Assembly (NCBI RefSeq): GCF_001039355.2
Contig: NW_019775774.1
Span: forward strand, 188,001-218,620
Direction: 5' to 3'
Origin: Lingula anatina
Lineage: Eukaryota; Brachiopoda; Lingulata; Lingulida; Lingulidae
DNA: 30,620 nt
Part shown: in pieces, positions 20,780 to 29,066 of the stretch
Numbering within the stretch: the first letter of the stretch is position 1
How the letters are laid out: every line of letters begins with the position of its first letter
Made by a program: the position numbers and the translations under genes
Notes under the pieces: model-generated
Told to the model about the DNA's origin: nothing
The model's database searches: none
Seen by the model: the letters and a program-made list of their open reading frames with translations, nothing else

Positions 20780-21608
20780 TTTCGAGTCTAAAATCCATAA
20801 AATGTTCAATAGACTGTACAACATAACATACAAAGAAGTTTATAAATAAAATAGTTAAGATATATATTATATAAATCAAATAATATGTTCAAATGTAACC
20901 GCAGCACGGAAGGTGACACTGAAACCGAGACGAAATAAAACCTTTAAGCTATGAAAAACAGTGCATGCCCAGTGTATCCACATTTTATTTGAATCCAGAT
21001 CAACTTTGGAGAGACTTTACTTATGACTCAAACCATTATCGCTTCAAAGACCAAACAAGCGGAATTTCATCTACTAGTAACTTCGACTTGACTTCCACCC
21101 AATCAAAACTCATTAAAACTGAGTTCAAGATATTAAACTGAGATATACATTATTTTTATATTGAAAAATTACAGGTAACATATTACATTGTTTGTTGTTT
21201 CATTGTAGACCTGTATATATGCATGCCTCTAACTAGAGATCATTTGTGATTGTGGTGTTATACATGTAGCTGTACGTTTTATTCGGTTTTAGGTATATTT
21301 TACGTAAAATTCTGGTACTTTTTTTTTCAAATAACACACTGCCACCCCGTCGGGATATATGCCTTGAATAACTCCCGCTGATGCTCGAGTTGTTCTAGCG
21401 TTCTGTTCGCACAGGTGTCAGTGAATAAGTCTCACATAAACCATCAGAGAATGGAATATCATGAAGATATTAAAAATATGCAGTAAATATGTTGCTGTAT
21501 TATTTAGCAGATCTACGGCATCAATTTCCTATGTCACATGATTGCAATTCCAGAAAATATGATCAATTACAAAATCTACCATTTGAGTTATTTATAATTA
21601 CATGTCTG
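20780..21608. other. AT-rich stretch, nothing supported
   Basis: No exon, promoter or repeat was recognised apart from one TACATGTA at 21261-21268. Confidence 0.5.
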
Positions 21609-21614
21609 TTTAAG

Positions 21615-21833
21615 CCCCCTTTACACTGGACGGCGTCCTTTCTGCGTCCAGCAGTACGGCCCCATTTGAAAGTTAAAAAATTATAATACTTTACGTGCCG
21701 ACAACTGAGCCATCATTGAGCATTCATTCTGATACAAAATCAATGCTCGTGCCTCCTTATTAAGACCACAGCGATGCCAAATTTCATGGTCGCAGAAAGG
21801 ACGCAGAAAGGACGCCGTCCAGTGTAAAGGGGG
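21615..21833. mobile_element. Family B miniature inverted-repeat element, copy 2 (219 bp)
   Basis: The left arm 21615-21649 and right arm 21799-21833 are perfect reverse complements over 35 bases, starting CCCCCTTTACACTGGACGGC. The arm itself contains the palindrome GGACGGCGTCC. Just inside the right arm GCAGAAAGGAC is duplicated in tandem. The flanks share TTA at 21610-21612 and 21836-21838 if two extra bases per end belong to the element, which would fit PIF/Harbinger; this is not certain. The copy lies in inverted orientation to the one at 16723-16939. It has intact ends and no coding capacity. Confidence 0.92.
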
Positions 21834-21860
21834 TATTACCAAGCGCCTGCCAAGATGTCA

Positions 21861-21883
21861 TAAGCGACCTTAAATGTCGCTTA
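21861..21883. repeat. Hairpin, 8-bp perfect stem
   Basis: TAAGCGAC and GTCGCTTA pair around CTTAAAT. It lies 28 bases outside the right end of family B copy 2. Confidence 0.75.
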
Positions 21884-22393
21884 AGCTATCAAACAAAGTT
21901 TCCAATTACAGCTGCATTACCTCAAATTAGAAAGATAAATACTTCGGCAATTGCAGTGTAGACATTCAAAATATTTAAAAGGTTCCAAATCGATGATAAG
22001 TATTTTATTGAAGTAGGAACAGAGGAAACTTTATCGGGGAAACTTAACCTTTAACAAAATCTCTCTGACTCAGCAGTGCTGACTAATGAAATATGTATCG
22101 TGTTGAAATCATGATAATGTACTCGTTTAGTACAAGAGGCCGTGTTTAGATATACAAAAACAGCCCTAGTTGCAAACCATATTTAACATAAACGGGTTAA
22201 ATTTAAAAAAAAACTGTTAATACTTTTACCATTTCTTCATCTACATGCCAATTAATTTCAAAAGCATAGAAATCCTTTTGAAGCAATGTGATGATAAATC
22301 ATGGTTAGCATATTCAAAATATGTTCATTAGAATTTGTAAAATGTCAGGTGCCACTGTTATTGAAATGTTATATTGGCACTCTGCTAAAAATA

Positions 22394-22411
22394 AGACGAA
22401 AATTTTCGTCT
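22394..22411. repeat. 18-bp perfect palindrome
   Basis: AGACGAAAATTTTCGTCT is its own reverse complement, centred on AAAATTTT. Confidence 0.9.
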
Positions 22412-22887
22412 GCATTTCTAGTCTTACATAATAAAACAAATTGATACATGTATTTATGATGCTTAAACGTTAATAATTCCTTTTCGTGTCATTTACCGTC
22501 ACCTCCTTGTGGTTAACAAAACCAACTTTATACTCATCCGTGTACATATTGGTGCATAGTCATTAGTGCCTCTCCTAATGACATATTCGCCTTTTTGTCA
22601 CAGCAACTAGATCGAGTTATGACCCTATCAGTACTCAATTAAATGCCATTATAGCTACCACAGACGTTAGGTCTCGGTGCGGTATCAATCTACTCATTTG
22701 TCTCTGATATATAAGTAGGTGACCGAATAATGACCAATGACCAATATGATAAGAGGAGGACAATAGTTATAATGCACAGTTTGATTGACATTTAACTGAA
22801 ACATTCTGCGTGTAATACTACTTGTTGTTGGATTAACGCGCTTTGAGAACCCATTTATTTTGCAATATGTAAATGCGACGACGTCAT

Positions 22888-22901
22888 TTTACACTGGACG
22901 G
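22888..22901. mobile_element. Relic or look-alike of the family B end
   Basis: TTTACACTGGACGG is identical to 14 bases of the family B terminal repeat, without the CCCCC tip. No matching opposite end was found nearby, so it is either a solo fragment or a related family with a different interior (GAGACATTTGAGGATGG). Confidence 0.45.
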
Positions 22902-22949
22902 AGACATTTGAGGATGGACATTTTTTTCGATGTCATTCAAAATGTGAAC

Positions 22950-23195
22950 ACGGTATGACGAACTGCTATTGGCTCCCGCACTGCGACGTGATTCAGAACC
23001 CTGTTTATATGGGCCACGGAGTAACAGTTAATGGGTTATTATACATGTTGCTCGTGATAGACGCTCGGGATGCACTTAATCGGTGACGCCGTTGTCTGCG
23101 TGCACTTAGTGCACCTTATTTATCTTTTGCGCATTGATTCTGTATTCCCGATTGGCATCCCGATATTAATTGGTTAAGTGATATACGCCGGTGAG
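22950..23195 (+). promoter_or_regulatory. GC-richer block with promoter-like and donor-like signals
   Basis: Contains an inverted CCAAT box (GCTATTGGCTC near 22970), GTTTATATGGG near 23003 as a weak TATA, the 15-base near-palindrome GTGCACTTAGTGCAC at 23100-23114, and a strong donor CGCCG/GTGAGTAT at 23190/23191. This order would suit a promoter with an untranslated first exon of roughly 150 bases. A second donor-like TCAG/GTGAGA is 107 bases further on. There is no open frame of coding character. Confidence 0.22.
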
Positions 23196-23383
23196 TATCA
23201 TTCTATGTAGCGATTGTGTGTGTATGAATATATTAAAATGACAGGGTTTAGCTGCAGGAAGTAGTTTTATTTTTGTCTATATCTGTGCTTCTGTCAGGTG
23301 AGACATTGTTCCACATCATTTTTTTTTTCTTTTTATTACTGCAAACTGTCGATTAAGGCGTTCACATGTTCCTTCCTATGTTC

Positions 23384-23408
23384 CATTTATTTCTAAAATT
23401 GGACTTAA

Positions 23409-23482
<74 letters not shown>

Positions 23483-23561
23483 GCACGCACACTGCCCCCC
23501 CTACACACACGTATATGTACATATCCATACGTACAGTGTACATGTACAATCACACACACGC

Positions 23562-23612
<51 letters not shown>

Positions 23613-24467
23613 AGTACTGAATAACCCTGACACAGCAATATAATGCTTAATCAAGTCATTAACTATTTGGAAATGAAGCGGGATGAAAATGAGATTATCG
23701 AGTCTTAAACCCGCATCCCCATGCCAGCGTCTGCAAAAAGGTCAAATTAAAAATTACTTCAGCGATATCGTTCTTACAGTTAAAACAGCATGTCATTTTG
23801 ATTACATTTCCTTTTTGTTATTATTATTAAGTACTTCACAAGCCAGGATGCGTTTTGTGAAAAATAGAGCTCTGTCATTTGTATATCATAACTGGTTAAG
23901 CAAGAATCACGGGCTATGCAACAAAAACAATAACGGATATGCTGAGGGTACCCTCATGAGACTATACATGGTATATGTGAGTAATTCTTTCCAAGCAATG
24001 TTTCTATCACTAAAAACACGTTGTCGGGGAAATGTAGGGTAAAGGAATATAGATTTCATGAGACGTAATGCTGGCAGAGTATTATGTTAGATTTATTTTC
24101 TTTACAAAGCCTTACAAAATGATAGTTAGCAGTTTTGTGCAATAGATGGGCATTGAAAAGGAACGAGGTCGAGACTCCGCAATGCTGATGTGAGCACGTG
24201 AAAATTGCAGTGACTTTTAATTTGATCAGGCTTCAGTGTGCAGTGATAGTTACATACTGTATACACAGCGCAGTGCTGAGGTCTCATTAAGCAGCATCCA
24301 CTTCGGAAGCAAATGGATCCGTAAAATATTCCAAGCACTGCAAAAGACTCGATAATCGTACCCGTGGATGTTACGCTATGTTCTGTGGACTACAACGAGA
24401 GTGTACAACATATGTTGTTGGTATGTTCAGGTAAATAACCGAGAGCATTTATTTCTAAAATTGGACT
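23384..24467. repeat. Exact 22-bp direct repeat flanking 1040 bp
   Basis: Identical 22-base sequences, starting CATTTATTTCTAAAATTGGA, lie at 23384-23405 and 24446-24467. Bases outside them differ. The enclosed segment starts TAACC and then the CT microsatellite, ends CCGAGAG, and includes a 119-codon frame at 23683-24042 with no recognised domain. It could be a long target duplication of a retroposon or a fragment of a dispersed repeat. Confidence 0.6.
23410..23610. repeat. Compound (CT)n(CA)n ... (GA)n microsatellite with inverted symmetry
   Basis: A (CT)n tract at 23410-23462 runs into (CA)n at 23462-23490. After about 77 bases containing TACATGTA and CACACACACG comes a (GA)n tract at 23568-23610. 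CT and GA tracts are reverse complements of about 45 bases, so the region can fold into a long hairpin, and the CT tract can form a triplex. Confidence 0.95.
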
Positions 24468-25776
24468 GTGGAGGTACATGTGTACGCGTACTTAACTCAG
24501 TGTACTGGTAAAAAAACTTGGCATACTCGGCATAAGTCGAGAAAATGGAAAAGCTCATAGCTGCGTGCCTCAGGGACACATCAAAACATAACGGATGTAT
24601 TAAGATATGGAAAGCAAATCAATGTGGGTTTACAATATTGATGAGAGTTTAACTTTATTTTCATGACCACGCCCACGGCGGGCTCAGCAGCGTCAACTCA
24701 ACAATGTAAGCTATTCAGAAAGTGAATTCCAGAATCGGTTTGTTCATGTTTGGTGAATTGTAATGAATCTTTACGCAGATTAATGATACAGGCTTATCAG
24801 ATTTTGAAAAAAAAAACTGCGGCCGTTTCGGAGGAAAAGATGAATGTGTATACAACGAATTTTATACGTCCCTGAATATGGTTTACTGTTGATTCCTTAA
24901 ATTGCGTTGTACCGTTATCGGTAAGCATGCATTGTCAGTGTATTTCTTTATTTGTTCATGCGTATTCCGCCAGATAATGACAGCGTTTTCATTTTCGCTC
25001 TTCTCCGCTTCCCATTTACTGATTCCTTTTGATGCAGATATATACAGGTCTAGGTCGGAAATCAACATCATTGGATTGTTTATTTTCTTTTTCGTACATG
25101 TATATTTTTCCATAGTTCGCGTGGTGCATGTGTAGAGTTAACTGCCGATCCCTTGTTTTTTCTCCTTAAATAGTAAAAAATAAATAAAATTGTGTCTAGG
25201 CGGAAATTAGTCTGATCATAATAAGCATCTGAGGCTGTAGTGTTTTATACCGTTCACGCAGGAAGGTTGATACAGAAGAGTCGTGATTAAAGGTATATTT
25301 TAACCGAGCGTAGGTGGAGCGCGGATTCCCAATAAAACATATAAACTACTTTTACTAGTTTCTTAAACGACTCAAATAAAGTCGACATGCCAAGAAATAA
25401 GCGAATTGCTCACTCCGTTAGCTATAAAAGATGTTTAAACTGCATCTTTTTTCAACATTTTGGTCGTAAATTTGACCTACTTATCTGCCAATTTATATAT
25501 AGAACAAAAAGCAAGCTGAAAAAAAGTCCAAATATCATTTTTCGGGTAAAATGAAAAGGCGCCTTCCGGCAATTCTCTTAGTTATATCATTTGAAACTGT
25601 ATGGTGGCATTTGGCAGTCTTTGTGGCAAAAAAAAAATGACTTAGAATGCATCTTCAGGAAAGAAAACGACAACATGCCTTTGGTTCACCACTGCATGAA
25701 TTAAAAATAGGGACATGCCAGGGTATTTTGCATTATTTGCTGAGGTGCTGTTTTCATTAGGGTAGACTTCCTTGAA

Positions 25777-25794
25777 CCCTCCCTCCCCCCCCCC
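25777..25794 (-). other. G-quadruplex motif on the minus strand
   Basis: CCCTCCCT followed by ten C; the minus strand has G10-A-G3-A-G3, giving at least four G3 tracts with one-base loops. Confidence 0.7.
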
Positions 25795-25808
25795 TTTTTT
25801 TAGGTAAG

Positions 25809-25878
25809 CGTCTGTATATTCGCTAGCTTTGCTGTCTAGTTTGTATGCTGATTATCATATTCAGCGAATATATAGACG
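25809..25878. repeat. 16-bp inverted repeat with a third partial copy
   Basis: CGTCTGTATATTCGCT (25809-25824) pairs with AGCGAATATATAGACG (25863-25878) at 15 of 16 positions around a 38-base loop. A third, direct-oriented partial copy (TGTATATTCG then CAGCTCTGCT) is near 25937-25958, matching TGTATATTCG and TAGCTTTGCT after the left arm. Confidence 0.75.
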
Positions 25879-26246
25879 GATACAATTAATAGGATAGAGC
25901 TGACTAAATTGCCCTTTTGGTTGAATATTCGTACATGTATATTCGTCAGCTCTGCTAATTCAAAGGACAATTAAAACAGATACTTTCAATTTTAATATCT
26001 AAAGACACGCAGTTCTGCATAATCTTTGTGGGATGACACATGTCTAGCTAACGTGATTAATTGTCGTATTCATAGCATGGTCACACCTACGTGCACCTGC
26101 CAGAATTGTCCACTCTCTATCAAGGTGTCAATCGCTAATGCTAATTAATTCCCCTTATTTCGGAGATCTATATCGCACTAGTTTATGATATAATCGCCAT
26201 TAAAAGGGCAATGAATAAGCACTGGGGTCATCTATGTGAGCCGGGT

Positions 26247-26420
26247 TTATTTCATTGCATTTTATTTCATATCATATCATGTCAATTCATGACATATCAT
26301 ATCATACCTTTTCTATTTTGTTTAATTATTCATATTTTTTATTTTCTATTTTATTTCAGCCCATTTCATTTCATTACATTCCATATCATTATATTTTATT
26401 TTATTTCTTATCTTATCTAA
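26247..26420. repeat. Degenerate TTTCA / ATATC pentamer region
   Basis: About 170 bases built from imperfect five-base units (TTTCA, TATCA, TTTTA), a decayed minisatellite. Two overlapping + frames rich in Ile, Phe and His are by-products. Confidence 0.8.
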
Positions 26421-26715
26421 TTTTTGTTTATCCACTGTCATTTCCCTAATACTTGCATCAACCCTTTAAAAATGATTGCTTACCTAAGATTTTTATTTTT
26501 CATTTTAAAAATACAAACATCAAGTTTTAAAGAAGAAAAATTATTATTACTTGTTATTTTATGCAAACAAATATGTTTACTGGAACTAAGTGCGATTGCT
26601 CGACAAACTCCATGACTAACAAATTAAAAACACAATGAAATACTTCCTATTGATTAACTAAGTATTGTTCAGTAACAAAACGTTCGGATATCTGAAGTAT
26701 TTGAAAGGCATATCT

Positions 26716-26724
26716 TATATAAAA
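26716..26724 (+). promoter_or_regulatory. Consensus TATA box
   Basis: TATATAAAA matches the TATA consensus. Possible starts are 26771 (MSEGKEDREQ, which closes after 13 codons) and 26800 (next entry). No convincing initiator at +30. Confidence 0.2.
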
Positions 26725-26799
26725 CATATAAGTAGACGCGCCAAAAGTCTGGAAATTGCTCATCTGCACAATGTCAGAAGGAAAAGAAGATAGAGAACA

Positions 26800-26844
26800 A
26801 TGTCAAATCTAGGACCTAGTATAGGCCTGTTTGGCTATCTACAG
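26800..26844 (+). CDS. Weak candidate first coding exon
   Basis: An ATG at 26800 in fair context (ACAATGT) reads MSNLGPSIGLFGYLQ and ends in phase 0 exactly at CTACAG/GTAATGG, a usable donor. It lies 84 bases below a consensus TATA box. An out-of-frame upstream ATG at 26771 would be met first by a scanning ribosome. Fifteen codons are too few to judge, and no downstream exon was found. Confidence 0.14.
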
Positions 26845-26849
26845 GTAAT

Positions 26850-28560
26850 GGAGAAAGGCCAACATGTATGTCCTTAATTTTTATAATTAAGACCTTAACC
26901 TATGTTTTATAAATGTACAAACTTCGGTGTTTTATAGGCTCATGAGGGCGGGTGATTTATATACCTCTATGTTCACATGTTAAGTTAATAAATAAATAAA
27001 TACTATATACAGTCCAAGTTATACAGGAAAAGAGCATAGACAGCATTTTTATGAAGCAGAGCAAATGCATATCTTACTTGTTTCCGATAAATGTATCAAT
27101 TTTGAAATTTGAAAGTAAGTTTTATAGCCGAAAACGAAATCTAGTGGTTTAAAACATAACTTGATGAGACGTTATTGGGGCCATTTGCTAAATAATCCAC
27201 TAGTGAAACCATCATTGAAAAGAATTATCTTTAACGTGATTAATCCGTGGCGATTGCTTACATATATATCGCAAAATCTAACATTTCTAAAAGTGACCAA
27301 AAATGCCCATGTGAAACGCACATCCTCTGCTTGAGATTATTGGATCAAAGGCTTTATATTTTCGTGAAGAAATAAACAACTTTAGCACAAAATGTTAGAG
27401 CTCACTGGACAAAAGGACAAGAAGAGGTTCATTAATTCTTGGGTACGTGCACTGTGAATGGTTATCAATCAGACAAAAACAAATGCAAGCAGGAAGCTAA
27501 TTAGAAAAGAATGAGAAGTTAAGAAAATGTCTTGCATCAGAGCTTTAAAACCTTGGTAATGAGTTCATGCATTATAATTACTAATTCTAACAACATAAAT
27601 CTAGGAGAGGAAAGCCACAATAGCAAAAGATATAACAAAAAAAAAAAAAACGGAGAATTTAGAGAATGGTACGACAAGAGAGGTTGTGCAAGATTAATAT
27701 TTTTTCTATTCATGCCCAAGGGAGCAAGGACAGAAATGAAAGTGAACCTTTCAGAAATGCAGTGGAAGAGTTATGGTCGTTGGTTACGCAACGATGGTTG
27801 AGCTTTTTTATTCTTAATTCTTGTGCGTAAGTGACACTGCAGTTTTAGCACATGTAGTTATCTATCTCAAAAGCAAGCTGGTACAGAAGTCCCGGACGAC
27901 ATTTCGTTGTCAGTCTTTCCTCTGTACTCAATAACCCTCGAGTCACAAGTCTGAACATGGGACAGAGCACGTAACGCTGTAATTAGATACATATAACGGG
28001 CTCCCAACACCTTTTGGCAACCGTGTCACCAAAAGTTCAGTGGCCGGTTTTATTGGTTATTGAATATTCAGACTACTGGAATAGCTGCAGAGTTCAAAAT
28101 TGTAACCCAAGATTTTATGTACGTGTATTTGTTAGCCGCCGACGTTTATCGGTGACTACGATTTTTTAGTGAATTCGATTACCGTGCTGACTTCAAAGTT
28201 TTGTTGTTTAAGGGAAATGCTAATTAACGTTTAAGTTGATACACTGCACCAGAATGTTTAGGGAAGTATACTTTCGGTGGCATTAATTCTGTGCGTCGCT
28301 CGACTCGTTAGATGCGTTGTCAACGCTCTTTGGGGGGGGGGGGGGTGAAAGTGGTAAGGAAAGGACAATTCCTCTTGCTGTTATAAAATATGTTCATTTT
28401 ATTGGCTATATTATTTTGGAAATGACAATTTTTCTATAATTATCAGCACCCCCTCGCCCTCATGTATTTTTATCCTAAATGTGCCAACGGCCCGTCACAG
28501 GTGCAAGTGTAGGGAGAGGCTTGTCACCAACCCTAATTCCCGGAACCGACGTCAATTTTA
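26850..28560. other. AT-rich stretch, nothing supported
   Basis: Frames at 27532-27801 (+) and 27537-27719 (-) overlap on an A-rich run and lack codon bias. A short hairpin CTTTTGG/CCAAAAG lies at about 28013-28037, and a run of 14 G at 28332-28345. Confidence 0.5.
28332..28345 (+). repeat. Run of 14 guanines
   Basis: Uninterrupted G14, long enough for quadruplex formation. Confidence 0.9.
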
Positions 28561-28613
28561 TTCCCCAGTGCGTCTTGAGACAATGCTGCGTTTTAGGAGG
28601 GCAAGTCAAATGT

Positions 28614-28669
28614 GAGCCAATCAAATGCAAAAATTATATAAATACAATGTGTTACTCTCTCCCGGGTCA
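28614..28669 (+). promoter_or_regulatory. Candidate core promoter: CCAAT, octamer-like, TATA, initiator
   Basis: GAGCCAATCA (28614-28623) is a full CCAAT-box consensus, ATGCAAA (28625-28631) an octamer-like site, and TATATAAATA (28635-28644) a consensus TATA box. TCACAC places an initiator A at 28669, 34 bases after the first T of the TATA box. The surrounding 600 bases are richer in G and C than average. A donor AAAG/GTGAAT at 28690/28691 and the coding start at 28985 lie downstream on the same strand. The CCAAT box is closer to the TATA box than usual. Confidence 0.42.
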
Positions 28670-28690
28670 CACATCACATCATTCGAAAAG

Positions 28691-28913
28691 GTGAATGCGT
28701 GCGAGTGAGGTTACCGCAGTGCAGTTGGACATCTTGTTATTTCGGGAAGACCAATGAACATGGTTCTACTATCTCGAATTCGCATGATTCAGATAACGCC
28801 ATTGGTCGGGTCTAATGCAGGGTGGCCAAAAATCAAACCTCCACTGGAAAGAAATGCAAATCTGAACCCATACTCTCCGAGGGTTGAATATTTTAGGGAT
28901 TTTTTTTCCTCAG
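28691..28913 (+). other. Possible 223-nt intron in the 5' untranslated region
   Basis: Starts GTGAAT after AAAG and ends GGATTTTTTTTCCTCAG, an excellent acceptor with AG at 28912-28913. Removing it would discard the upstream ATGs at 28694, 28754 and 28760, leaving the ATG at 28985 as the first one. The donor is only fair (A at +5). Confidence 0.3.
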
Positions 28914-28984
28914 CTTTCGCTCTCCCCCTGAATATTGACTGAACGCATAATCACTTTGCACTGACATAAATTACTACTATTTTC

Positions 28985-29066
28985 ATGGCGGTTTCGGTGC
29001 ATCAGTATCGTGATAACGCTTCCAGTCATGAAATCCAGCAATACCGTCCTCCCCGTGAGCGCCCAG
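28985..29066 (+). CDS. Candidate first coding exon of a gene running off the right side
   Basis: ATG at 28985 with G at +4 (TTTCATGGCGG) opens a frame of 27 codons plus one base, reading MAVSVHQYRDNASSH and EIQQYRPPRERP. It stops at GCGCCCAG/GTGAGG, one of the strongest donors in the window (29067). Arg, Gln, Pro and Ser-rich composition suggests a hydrophilic, possibly disordered N-terminus with no signal peptide. It lies about 320 bases below the CCAAT/TATA promoter, after the strong acceptor at 28913. The minus strand is also open here but lacks flanking splice sites. The next exon would start in phase 1; none was seen in the remaining 1.5 kb. No family is recognised. Confidence 0.42.

Larger units (their letters stand above)
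24470..26240. other. Non-coding stretch with one notable foldback
   Basis: No supported gene. A hydrophobic + frame at 24902-25135 lacks codon bias. The foldback at 25809-25878 and the C-rich tract at 25777-25794 are listed separately. Confidence 0.5.

Noticed and set aside
23366-23620. 84-codon frame rich in Ser-Leu, His-Thr and Arg-Glu.
   Set aside because: Entirely a translation of the CT, CA and GA microsatellites.
23683-24042. 119-codon frame with a GTGAGT donor in phase near 23976.
   Set aside because: Only one fair signal, AT-rich third positions and no motif; kept only as content of the segment between the 22-bp repeats.
26211-26449. Two overlapping hydrophobic frames that look like membrane segments.
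   Set aside because: Both are by-products of the degenerate TTTCA/ATATC repeat.
28569-28690. A Cys-rich stretch (QCCVLGGQVKCEPIKC) after a good acceptor (ATTCCCCAG), resembling part of a von Willebrand C domain.
   Set aside because: The cysteine spacing does not fit the domain (adjacent CC, no CxxCxC), the frame reaches a stop soon after splicing to 28914, and the same bases form a much better CCAAT/TATA arrangement.
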